Below are positions 1 to 6,026 of a stretch of DNA of 8,167 bases, piece by piece. This DNA is from Spirochaetota bacterium (GTDB lineage: Bacteria; Spirochaetota; UBA4802; UBA5550), in contig JAKJGD010000069.1 of the NCBI GenBank assembly GCA_022704585.1, positions 1 through 8,167 of the forward strand, given 5' to 3'. The stretch's first letter is position 1. Every line of letters starts with the position of its first letter. A program made the translations under genes and the position numbers. Under the pieces are notes generated by a model. That model made no database searches. It was not told where the DNA came from and saw only the letters and a list, made by a program, of their open reading frames with translations.

Positions 1-1093
1 TCCCCGAGACCCTGAAGATCGCGGTAACGTCATTTATACCGTACACCCCGTCGTTGTTCAGGTCGAAGTTGCCGTCAATGTTGTCGCTTATCATGAGGTG
101 CCCGAAAAAGTCGACATTCGTCTCGTTGCGCCTGCTGAAGCCGTCGCGGTGAACTTCGTTCGTCAGGTCGGAGAGGTTTATCGCGAACGCGTTGATGTCA
201 TTGATGTTCTGCCGTATTACCCCGTCGCGTATGTCGATGAGGCTGGCCAGTTCCCCGCCCTTCACCGTGACGTCCTTGCCCGTGTCCTTCCACACGATCT
301 TGAAAAGCCCGCCGTTGTTCGGGTCCATCGCAGCCTGGATTGGCCGTATGATCTCCCCCTGCACCAGGTTCTCTCCGCCTATGTAGACGATCGTCTCGTC
401 CTTATCGCTCCGGCCCACGCTTATATCAACGATTTCTGACATTTTTTCTATTATGGCGTCTCTCCGGTCTTTGAGGTCGTTGGGATTGTCGCCCAGCGCC
501 TCGGCCTTTAAAATGCGCTCGTTCAGGTCGCGAATGTCTTGCGCGTACATGTTGATCTGCTCAACACGGTGCTCGATCTGACGGTTCGCGTTGAGCCGCA
601 GGTCATAGAGCTGGTTGTAGGTATAGTTGACATCGTTGCTCAGGTTTATCGCCTTCTCCCGCACCACTTCACGCGTAGAGCGCTCTTCCGGGTACTTCGA
701 GAGCTCTTCCCACGCCTTCCACAGTTCGTCGAGCCTGGTCCTGAGGGACTGGTCATTCGGTTCGTTGTATATGGTCTCGATCTGGTATATGAACTCGTTC
801 CTCACTTTCCAGTAGCCCGAGTTGTTCTTCTCAACCACGATGCGATCATCTATGAAGCTGTCGCGTATACGCTCCACTGACTGGACAACGGATCCCTGCC
901 CTATGTTCCCCGGCTGGTTCCCCCTGTTCAGGCTTGGTACGTAAAGCGGGTCTGCCGCAGTTATGACGACGCGCTGGCGCGAGTATTCCTTGTTCTCCGC
1001 GTTGGAGATGTTATGGCCGGTGACATGCAGCGCCTGCTGGTGCGACATCAAGCCCTTTTTCCCGATCTCAAGACCCATAAATGTTGAATTCAT
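1..1093 (-). CDS. flgK: Flagellar hook-filament junction protein FlgK, N-terminal 364 residues (3' end outside window)
   Basis: FlgK (HAP1) joins the flagellar hook to the filament; in spirochetes this lies in the periplasm. The visible N-terminus has the flagellar rod/hook signature: a GLEIGKKGL start, then HVTGHNISNAENKEYSRQR at about residues 23-41, as in flagellin-like D0 helices. A long helical stretch follows (about 90-225), including NERILKAEALGDNPNDL, and then a beta-rich region. The match to Leptospira FlgK is from memory. The ATG at 1091-1093 is chosen because AAGGAG (plus-strand 1101-1106) lies 7 bases upstream and overlaps the flgN stop; an internal ATG six residues in is less likely. 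Residues 344-355 form an EF-hand/dockerin-like loop (D344, N346, D348, G349, D355). The gene is cut by the left edge, so the C-terminal D0 helix is not seen. The frame is open throughout. Confidence 0.95.
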   Translation of the reverse strand, partial: MNSTFMGLEIGKKGLMSHQQALHVTGHNISNAENKEYSRQRVVITAADPLYVPSLNRGNQPGNIGQGSVVQSVERIRDSFIDDRIVVEKNNSGYWKVRNEFIYQIETIYNEPNDQSLRTRLDELWKAWEELSKYPEERSTREVVREKAINLSNDVNYTYNQLYDLRLNANRQIEHRVEQINMYAQDIRDLNERILKAEALGDNPNDLKDRRDAIIEKMSEIVDISVGRSDKDETIVYIGGENLVQGEIIRPIQAAMDPNNGGLFKIVWKDTGKDVTVKGGELASLIDIRDGVIRQNINDINAFAINLSDLTNEVHRDGFSRRNETNVDFFGHLMISDNIDGNFDLNNDGVYGINDVTAIFRVSG

Positions 1094-1100
1094 CGCAGCA

Positions 1101-1106
1101 CTCCTT
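1101..1106 (-). promoter_or_regulatory. Ribosome binding site of flgK
   Basis: AAGGAG on the minus strand, 7 bases before the flgK ATG. It overlaps the TAA stop of flgN (1105-1107), so chaperone and substrate are probably translationally coupled. It also fixes the flgK start. Confidence 0.8.
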
Positions 1107-1605
1107 AGGCTGTCTGGTTGAACAGGATGGAATTTTTCAGCTTCTCATCCTCCCGGCCGTCGCGTCCGTACCCTGTCTCCAGGGAGGGGTCACGGCGCAG
1201 TCCCGTGAGCAAAATATTATAATATTCCATGTTGTCGCTGATCAGGACACGGTTCGTGTCCTGGATCCTGGAAAGCCTGATCATCACGTCTTTCAGGTTT
1301 CTTCCTATTGTAAGCATGTTTGTTGCCGTCGAACCGTCCAGGACCTCTGCCATATCCTTAAGGGTAAAAGAGCTGGTCCTGATATGGCGGTGTTTTTTAT
1401 AGTCTTCCATTTTCCGCATCCGGTCATTCTCCAGTGCGGATATCCGCCCCAGGATATCCTCCTGCTCATGCGAAATTGTTTCAAGGAGCCTGGCATTATG
1501 CTCAATGATCGCCTCGGTCTTGGATTTCTCCAGCGTACACATTTTCTCGAAAAGGCCTGTTTCTTCTTTCAAGATATTTGTCATTTCAATCATATTCTTT
1601 TCCAT
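1105..1605 (-). CDS. flgN: FlgN-family flagellar export chaperone
   Basis: FlgN proteins are cytoplasmic chaperones that hold FlgK (and FlgL) before export by the flagellar type III system. The 166-residue product has the family's size and shape: almost entirely helical and charged, with a long coiled-coil-like N-terminal half (about 1-80), a second helical pair, and the typical ending in which a conserved-looking segment, NRVLISDNMEYYNILLTGLR (about 118-137), precedes a disordered tail. FlgN sequences are poorly conserved, so the call rests on this tail pattern and on the position directly before flgK, 11 bases away. The ATG at 1603-1605 is preceded by GGGAGA at a spacing of 6. It is the first gene after a divergent intergenic region, so the operon promoter should lie in 1606-1892. 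Confidence 0.88.
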   Translation of the reverse strand: MEKNMIEMTNILKEETGLFEKMCTLEKSKTEAIIEHNARLLETISHEQEDILGRISALENDRMRKMEDYKKHRHIRTSSFTLKDMAEVLDGSTATNMLTIGRNLKDVMIRLSRIQDTNRVLISDNMEYYNILLTGLRRDPSLETGYGRDGREDEKLKNSILFNQTA

Positions 1606-1892
1606 CGCGCATCTCCCGGTGACATAATGGGATACGTAATCAGTACATTAATCGGTATGTATCGGAGTTATTATGAGAATTAATTAACAGGAAATCCGCT
1701 CAGGTAAGGGATTTGTGGTTACGGAGTGCTTTCTTAAATAAACAAAAAAGCGGCATTATTTGCAAATATGGAAGACTATATATGTTAATTTTTATATTAA
1801 GCACAACGATCGGAAGTTAATCATATATCAAAAAATAATAATTTACAGAAACAATGACATCATGTTTAAAGTAATGAAATACGGATGCTTCC
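1606..1892. promoter_or_regulatory. Divergent AT-rich intergenic region between flgN and a small membrane-protein gene
   Basis: This 287-base region separates two divergent genes and is much richer in A+T than its surroundings. I see no RNA gene and no clear coding potential. Two weak promoter candidates are present. On the minus strand, CCGATA (in 1659-1666) lies 15-16 bases downstream of a TTAATTAATT tract (1678-1687), loosely like a flagellar sigma-28 site. On the plus strand, TTTACA (1842-1847) and TTTAAA (1865-1870) are 17 bases apart. A 6-base inverted repeat, AAATCC/GGATTT, lies near 1690-1715, but nothing marks it as a terminator. Confidence 0.5.
1842..1870 (+). promoter_or_regulatory. 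Candidate sigma-70-type promoter for the small membrane protein
   Basis: TTTACA (5 of 6 to the -35 consensus) at 1842-1847, a 17-base spacer, and TTTAAA (4 of 6 to the -10 consensus) at 1865-1870. Transcription would start around 1877, only about 16 bases before the ATG at 1893. The region is AT-rich, so chance matches are likely. Confidence 0.35.
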
Positions 1893-2213
1893 ATGAGTGA
1901 TCCAGGATATACAATCTTCGACTCTGAAACCGGCCTCACCATATTGAAATGGGCGATAACTATACTTGTGGCCGGTTTTATAGCCCAATTCGGGAAAAAA
2001 TTCGCCACCTACCTGATCGAGAAGATAAGAAGCATTAAAAAACGCAAACCTGAAACGCAGAACAACATGCCGGCAGGAAGCGTCCCGTCACAGATGCTTC
2101 CGGGACACGGCGGAACCGCACCGGGGCCCTCTGTGCAGGCTCCGGGCACATCAGACGTGAAGTATAATAAGAAAATGCTGAAGGCACAGGCTAAAGAGCG
2201 GAAAAAGAAATAA
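1893..2213 (+). CDS. Small single-span membrane protein with basic, proline-rich C-terminal tail; function unknown
   Basis: I do not recognise this 106-residue protein. A hydrophobic segment at about residues 15-33 (TILKWAITILVAGFIAQF) predicts one transmembrane helix. It is followed by a basic, probably amphipathic stretch (34-52, many K/R), a low-complexity Pro/Gly/Ala/Ser/Gln linker (53-88), and a very basic end (89-106, finishing in KERKKK). By the positive-inside rule the tail should be cytoplasmic, where it could touch nucleic acid, phospholipid heads or an acidic partner; this is inference. The codon pattern looks coding, and the intergenic region before it supports its own transcription. 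The Shine-Dalgarno is poor (GGA at 1883-1885). A four-codon ORF (1885-1896) overlaps the start as ATGA. It is divergent from flgN and converges on the PilZ-type gene with one base between stops. Confidence 0.7.
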   Translation: MSDPGYTIFDSETGLTILKWAITILVAGFIAQFGKKFATYLIEKIRSIKKRKPETQNNMPAGSVPSQMLPGHGGTAPGPSVQAPGTSDVKYNKKMLKAQAKERKKK

Positions 2214-2214
2214 T

Positions 2215-3315
2215 CTATTTCTTCATGTCCTCAAGAAACTCATCGTAGTTAACTTCACTTATCGCGTCTATGTTCGAGATCTCAAGCCCTACCTTGATCG
2301 ATCCGCTCTCGTGGAAGATCGTGTTTCTCACTATAACCGTCATCGCCACCTTGTTCGAGTCCGGAAGGCTCATTTCAAGCACCAGCCGGTTGTCCTTTAC
2401 GAAATAGCGAAGCTGCCGCCGGTCCTTGAACACTATGCCGAGGCCCTTCTTTGATACGTCGATTACGAGGAACCGGTCCTTTGACGGAATGAATATCTGG
2501 TCCTTCACCAGGTGTTCATTGATAAGGGCTGCCAGCCGCTTGACAACCGAAAGGTGACTGTCATCCATGGTTTTCGAGCTGTTGACCTGTATGTAGCCGT
2601 AGGGGATCATGCCTTTGTAAATGAACGGTACGGCTGCTTCAGAGATGAGCTCCTTCTGGGCCGCGAGCTTGTAGTCCTTGGAGTAAATTTCCGAGAGATA
2701 GAATCGCAGGTCCTTGTTCATCTTGTCTGATGCGTTATCCGAAAAATCCCTTATGAAAAGGGGTGACCACGTTTCCCTGAAATATTTCATCCGTGGATCG
2801 ATACGCGTCTCATTGAAGAAGACCACTTTTGTACGGTCGAACTTCCCTTTCAGGTCGCTTGCGATCTTGTCCTTGACCATTTCGATCTTCTTGCTGTTCG
2901 ATTCCAGCGAATGCTGAAGCATGGCTTCTGACATGAGCCCTGTCACAAAGAGAATATTCTTGCCGTCGGATTGCCCCTGTTCCGGCTGCCCAAGATCGGT
3001 CCGCTCTTCTTTTCTTTTTTCCGATATGATCTGGAACTTGACCGGCAGGAATGTGAAGGTGTCCTCGTTGCTGTCCAGCACCTTGAGGCTCGCGTAGATG
3101 GTGTTATCGCCGAGCCGTGTAAGTGCCACAATCGAATCCGGTACGTTTTTGACGCGCGGAATTCTGAAAGCGACATTGCCGTCGTTGTAACCAAGGAATT
3201 GGATGAACAGGTCGCCGCTTTTAGTCTTTATGAAAACTTCCCTGTTCTTGAAGAACTTAAGGAAAATTTCCTCAAACTGGCCCCTGTCGGTTATTGTCTT
3301 GATTGTTTCAGCCAT
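2215..3315 (-). CDS. PilZ-type protein with YcgR-N-like, GAF-like and PilZ-like segments; putative c-di-GMP effector
   Basis: The 366-residue soluble protein has no signal peptide or membrane segment. Residues about 10-98 resemble the YcgR N-terminal (PilZN) barrel and end in LPVKFQIISEK followed by R101-x3-R105, the place where YcgR proteins carry the c-di-GMP-binding RxxxR. Residues about 118-272 form an alpha/beta segment; its end (AAVPFIYKGMIPYGYIQVNS, then a long helix to about 269) looks like the second half of a GAF domain. Residues about 277-366 resemble a PilZ barrel with D286-x-S288-x2-G291. In ordinary YcgR proteins RxxxR directly precedes the barrel; here about 170 residues intervene. 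I associate this layout with the leptospiral DUF1577 family, from memory. An in-frame TGA immediately before the ATG fixes the start; the Shine-Dalgarno is weak. The gene has its own promoter at 3388-3416. A role in motility or surface control is inferred from the family and the flagellar neighbours only. Confidence 0.75.
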   Translation of the reverse strand: MAETIKTITDRGQFEEIFLKFFKNREVFIKTKSGDLFIQFLGYNDGNVAFRIPRVKNVPDSIVALTRLGDNTIYASLKVLDSNEDTFTFLPVKFQIISEKRKEERTDLGQPEQGQSDGKNILFVTGLMSEAMLQHSLESNSKKIEMVKDKIASDLKGKFDRTKVVFFNETRIDPRMKYFRETWSPLFIRDFSDNASDKMNKDLRFYLSEIYSKDYKLAAQKELISEAAVPFIYKGMIPYGYIQVNSSKTMDDSHLSVVKRLAALINEHLVKDQIFIPSKDRFLVIDVSKKGLGIVFKDRRQLRYFVKDNRLVLEMSLPDSNKVAMTVIVRNTIFHESGSIKVGLEISNIDAISEVNYDEFLEDMKK

Positions 3316-3387
3316 TCACTCGCCACCGGAGCGGTCCGGATTTTCAGACAAGATATTCAATGGTGCAGATAATTATCACAGCCCGTG

Positions 3388-3416
3388 AATATAACGAACC
3401 ATGCGGGACGTGTCAA
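3388..3416 (-). promoter_or_regulatory. Strong sigma-70-type promoter of the PilZ-type gene
   Basis: On the minus strand, a perfect TTGACA (plus-strand 3411-3416), a 17-base spacer and TATATT (3388-3393, 5 of 6) lie in the gap after lolD. Transcription should begin near 3381, leaving a leader of about 65 bases. The leader contains the 10-base palindrome GATAATTATC at 3368-3377, just after the predicted start, a possible operator. Confidence 0.75.
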
Positions 3417-3436
3417 CTCATAAAATAATTTCTCAA

Positions 3437-4117
3437 TCAGCCTTCGATCCGCCCGTCTATTAGAGAAATGGTCCGCTCGGTCCTTGATGCGATTCCGCTG
3501 TCATGCGTGACAATGACGATAGTCGCGTCCCGCTCTTTCCCGATCTCGAAGAGCGTTTCGACAAGCATCTGCGAGTTAGCGCGATCCAGGCTCCCGGTCG
3601 GCTCGTCAGCCAGTATGATGTCCGGGTCTCCGACGATCGCGCGGGCCACGGCGGCGCGCTGGCACTCGCCGCCCGACATCTCCGCCGGCTTGTGGTGCGC
3701 ACGGTCCTCTATATTGAAGCGGCGGAGGAGGCGCATGGCGCGCTCTCTGGCCTCGCTCTTTTTCACGCGGCGGATCAGCAGCGGCATCATGATGTTTTCC
3801 AGCGCTGTGAATTCCGGGAGGAGATTGTGGAGCTGAAACACGAAGCCGATGTGGCGGTTCCTGAAGCCCGAAAGCGCCTCAACCGAAAGGTCCGTCACGT
3901 CACGATCCATCACCGCCAGGCGCCCGCCCTGGAACATATCGAGGCAGCCGATCAGGTTGAGCAACGTGGATTTGCCCGCTCCCGACGGCCCGACAATGGA
4001 GATGATTTCGCCCTTGCGGATTTCAAGCGATATTCCCTTGAGAACCGTAAGGGCGCTCCTGCCGTATCCGTATATTTTTTCCAGGCCATCGGCCCTGATA
4101 ACCATGCCTTGTTCCAT
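3437..4117 (-). CDS. lolD: Lipoprotein-releasing ABC transporter ATPase LolD
   Basis: LolD is the cytoplasmic ATPase that powers extraction of lipoproteins from the inner membrane. The 226-residue product has every ABC motif: Walker A GPSGAGKST at 43-51, Q-loop Gln95 in GFVFQ, signature MSGGE at 147-151, Walker B ending in DEP at 171-173, D-loop SLD at 176-178 and H-loop His205. The segment FVFQLHNLLPEFTALENIMMPLL is typical of the LolD/MacB/FtsE branch. The short length, with no fused permease, and the permease gene just upstream favour LolD over MacB. The ATG at 4117 is chosen because AAGGA lies 7 bases upstream. An ATG at 4135 would overlap the permease gene by 8 bases with a poor ribosome site, and the open frame beyond that only reads through the permease gene. 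No clear hairpin terminator follows the stop. Confidence 0.93.
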   Translation of the reverse strand: MEQGMVIRADGLEKIYGYGRSALTVLKGISLEIRKGEIISIVGPSGAGKSTLLNLIGCLDMFQGGRLAVMDRDVTDLSVEALSGFRNRHIGFVFQLHNLLPEFTALENIMMPLLIRRVKKSEARERAMRLLRRFNIEDRAHHKPAEMSGGECQRAAVARAIVGDPDIILADEPTGSLDRANSQMLVETLFEIGKERDATIVIVTHDSGIASRTERTISLIDGRIEG

Positions 4118-4124
4118 TAGCGTA

Positions 4125-4129
4125 TCCTT
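4125..4129 (-). promoter_or_regulatory. Ribosome binding site that decides the lolD start
   Basis: AAGGA on the minus strand, 7 bases before the ATG at 4115-4117. It overlaps the TAA stop of the permease gene (4128-4130), which suggests translational coupling of permease and ATPase. Confidence 0.7.
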
Positions 4130-5477
4130 ATTCATACCTGATAGTCTCAACCGGCTGGAGCCTTGAGGCGCTCCACGCGGGCAGTATCGCGGCCACGGTA
4201 CAGAGGAATACGGCAATGATGGCGATAAAGACCACCAGCTCGGGATTAACCTCGGTCGGGATCCCCTCGATGTAATAGACGTGACTCGGCACGAGGTTGA
4301 TCTTCTCGTAAAGGCCCATGTTAAAGAGCGCGTATATTCCGCCGGCAATGCTGTTTATAACGTTCTCGACCCATCGAATGATAGCGTCCAGGTTGAGAGC
4401 CGCCGCGATGCCGAATACGACTCCCAGAAACGCGCCGATGATCCCGATGAAGAAGCCCTCCAGAACGAAAATGACCATGATTGAATTTGGCCTGGCCCCC
4501 ATTGACTTGAGTATCCCCACCGCCTTGCGTTTTTCCATGACCACCATCACCAGCGTGCCCATGATGGTAAACCCGGCTGAAATAATTACCAGGAACAGTA
4601 TAATCATCATGATCAGCTTTTCCAGCTTGAGCGCATAGAAGAGGTTGCCGTTCTTTTCCTCGGCGGTCATCGTGTTGTAGCCGTAGCCCAGGAGAGCATC
4701 CATCTCATCGGACACGCTGTCCATCTTGAACACATCGCGTATCCTGATGCCTATCGCCGACACGGCATCACCGATCTCAAAGAGCCGTTGTCCCTGCGGG
4801 AGCGACATGATGATAAGCTTGGTGTCGAAGTCGTAGTATCCGGTCTTGAACATACCGATTACCCTGAACTGCTCCATGCCGGGCGTGATGCCGGTCCTCA
4901 CTGAGAGAGTACCTTTGGGCACAATCAGCTCGATGTAATCGCCGATAAGAATATTATAGCTGTCCGCCATCTCCTGCCCTATGAACACGGAGCGCGTGGC
5001 GAAGAACTTCTGCGCGATCTTCGGGGAAACGCGGTGCTTGCCGCTTTTTATGATCTGTTCCTCGTCTTTCACGATGAACTTTTCGACATCCCGCGGAATC
5101 GTGCCGTTGACTCCAATTGCCCGGATCATCACGGGGAGTATGCTCGATTCGAACCGGAAGAGTCCCTGCGACAGGATGTACGGGTCGGCCGCACGAACGC
5201 TCTCGGAACGCTTTATCTTTTTAACCAGCTGGTCGTAGTTCCGTATGCCCTGGCCCTCGGACCCGTAGGGGGGCTGAACCGTTATATGGGAATCAACATC
5301 GAGGATCTTGTCCTTAATCGCGGCCTGGAAGCCGTTCATGACGGAAAGTACGACGATCAGGATGAACACGCCCAGGAATACGATGATTATTGAGAGAAGG
5401 GTGTTGGAGGATACAATGCCCTGGCTTTTCTTCGACTTCAGGTATCGGAACCCGATTAACAATTCATAAAGACTCAT
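4128..5477 (-). CDS. lolE: LolC/LolE-family lipoprotein-releasing permease
   Basis: This is the inner-membrane subunit of the Lol exporter, which transfers outer-membrane lipoproteins towards the periplasmic carrier LolA. The 449-residue product has the MacB/LolC topology: a short cytoplasmic N-terminus (YELLIGFRYLKSKK), a first helix at about 25-47, a large periplasmic domain (about 50-285), and three C-terminal helices at about 286-313, 332-362 and 414-434. The LolC/E marks include VMEKRKAVGILKSMGA (about 313-328) in the coupling-helix region, YYIEGIPTEVN near 401-411, and the ending PAWSASRLQPVETIRYE. Only one permease gene is present, so a homodimer is likely; I cannot tell LolC from LolE, and the symbol is nominal. 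The ATG at 5475-5477 matches the normal family N-terminus, though its ribosome site (GGCGG) is weak. It lies 17 bases after the lipoprotein stop. Confidence 0.92.
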   Translation of the reverse strand: MSLYELLIGFRYLKSKKSQGIVSSNTLLSIIIVFLGVFILIVVLSVMNGFQAAIKDKILDVDSHITVQPPYGSEGQGIRNYDQLVKKIKRSESVRAADPYILSQGLFRFESSILPVMIRAIGVNGTIPRDVEKFIVKDEEQIIKSGKHRVSPKIAQKFFATRSVFIGQEMADSYNILIGDYIELIVPKGTLSVRTGITPGMEQFRVIGMFKTGYYDFDTKLIIMSLPQGQRLFEIGDAVSAIGIRIRDVFKMDSVSDEMDALLGYGYNTMTAEEKNGNLFYALKLEKLIMMIILFLVIISAGFTIMGTLVMVVMEKRKAVGILKSMGARPNSIMVIFVLEGFFIGIIGAFLGVVFGIAAALNLDAIIRWVENVINSIAGGIYALFNMGLYEKINLVPSHVYYIEGIPTEVNPELVVFIAIIAVFLCTVAAILPAWSASRLQPVETIRYE

Positions 5478-5494
5478 CACAGTCAACCGCCGTA

Positions 5495-5944
5495 TTATCG
5501 TTCTACCCGCACAATTCTTCGATTCCACATCATCCAGCCCTGCTTCTCGCGCTCGCCGGACACGAATTTAATGAAATCTACGTCGCCGCGCAGGACCCTG
5601 ATCGGCCTCCGGCCGGCGCGCCGGATTTCGTTGCATTCGAACATTACGTTTCTCTTTATAAATGAGTTGCCGTCCCGGTCCACCGCCACCTTTTTCTCGT
5701 CCAGCTTCTCGACACCGGTAACCATCAGGTCGGCATAATAGGTTTCGCGGTAGATTTCCCTGAACACGCCCTCGCTTTTCGGATACGCCTCGCAGGCAGC
5801 ATAATCGCGGTAGTTCAGTTCCTCGATCGCCCTGGCCCACCGGGCGAATACATATTCGGGCTCGACGAACTTTTTCTCTTTTTTACACGTCGCCAGCGCC
5901 AGGAACAGCAGCACCAGGAGCGCGGAACATACACGTCGTTTCAT
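5495..5944 (-). CDS. Small predicted lipoprotein at the head of the Lol operon; function unknown
   Basis: The 149-residue protein starts with MKRR, a hydrophobic stretch, and a lipobox ending in Cys20 (LALATC). Thr just before the Cys is unusual in Proteobacteria but fits the looser spirochete pattern. Lys residues follow the Cys; no Asp is at +2, so by the E. coli rule it should be exported to the outer membrane, though that rule may not hold in spirochetes. The mature part is charged and probably alpha+beta: a helix with FARWARAIEELNYRDY (about 33-48), reminiscent of the small alpha+beta domains seen in many lipoproteins, then strands ending in WMMWNRRIVRVER. I recognise no named family. 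GAGGTG lies just upstream of the ATG. The position directly before the Lol permease and ATPase suggests a role in, or dependence on, lipoprotein sorting; this is inference. No clear promoter is seen in the 82 bases before it. Confidence 0.8.
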   Translation of the reverse strand: MKRRVCSALLVLLFLALATCKKEKKFVEPEYVFARWARAIEELNYRDYAACEAYPKSEGVFREIYRETYYADLMVTGVEKLDEKKVAVDRDGNSFIKRNVMFECNEIRRAGRRPIRVLRGDVDFIKFVSGEREKQGWMMWNRRIVRVER

Positions 5945-6026
5945 GAAACACCTCGGAATCCGCCAGGCCGCGGTCGGCCGAATCTACTCGTTGCGTGAAT
6001 TAAAACCGCAACCCGGCTATATTCGT

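Noticed and set aside
98..880. Two 113-residue plus-strand open frames (98-439 and 539-880)
   Set aside because: Both lie antisense inside flgK, whose frame is continuous and strongly conserved. They are by-products of its codon use.
1081..1683. 200-residue plus-strand open frame
   Set aside because: It is antisense to flgN and the flgK start. It shows no recognisable motif, while the opposite strand gives a good FlgN.
3368..3377. GATAATTATC as a Fur box
   Set aside because: It holds only overlapping GATAAT/ATTATC hexamers, not the 19-base arrangement. It is kept only as an unnamed palindrome.
3503..4120. 205-residue plus-strand open frame
   Set aside because: It is antisense to lolD, which has all ABC motifs in order. 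The plus-strand product resembles nothing.
4118..4348. N-terminal extension of the lolD frame up to 4348
   Set aside because: The extra residues are read out of frame through the permease gene and are unlike LolD. AAGGA before 4117 gives a better start.
5478..5528. 17-residue extension of the permease
   Set aside because: It would overlap the lipoprotein gene, and the family normally begins with a short YELLIGFRYL-type segment, as with the ATG at 5477.
5966..5982. GGCCG-CGGT-CGGCC hairpin before the lipoprotein gene as a terminator
   Set aside because: The stem is only five bases and no T tract follows on either strand.
6001..6020. Weak hairpin after the unknown gene (AGCCG/CGGTT with a short T run) as an intrinsic terminator
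   Set aside because: Only about five pairs, one of them a G-T wobble, and a short T run. It is too weak to call, and the genes may be co-transcribed.
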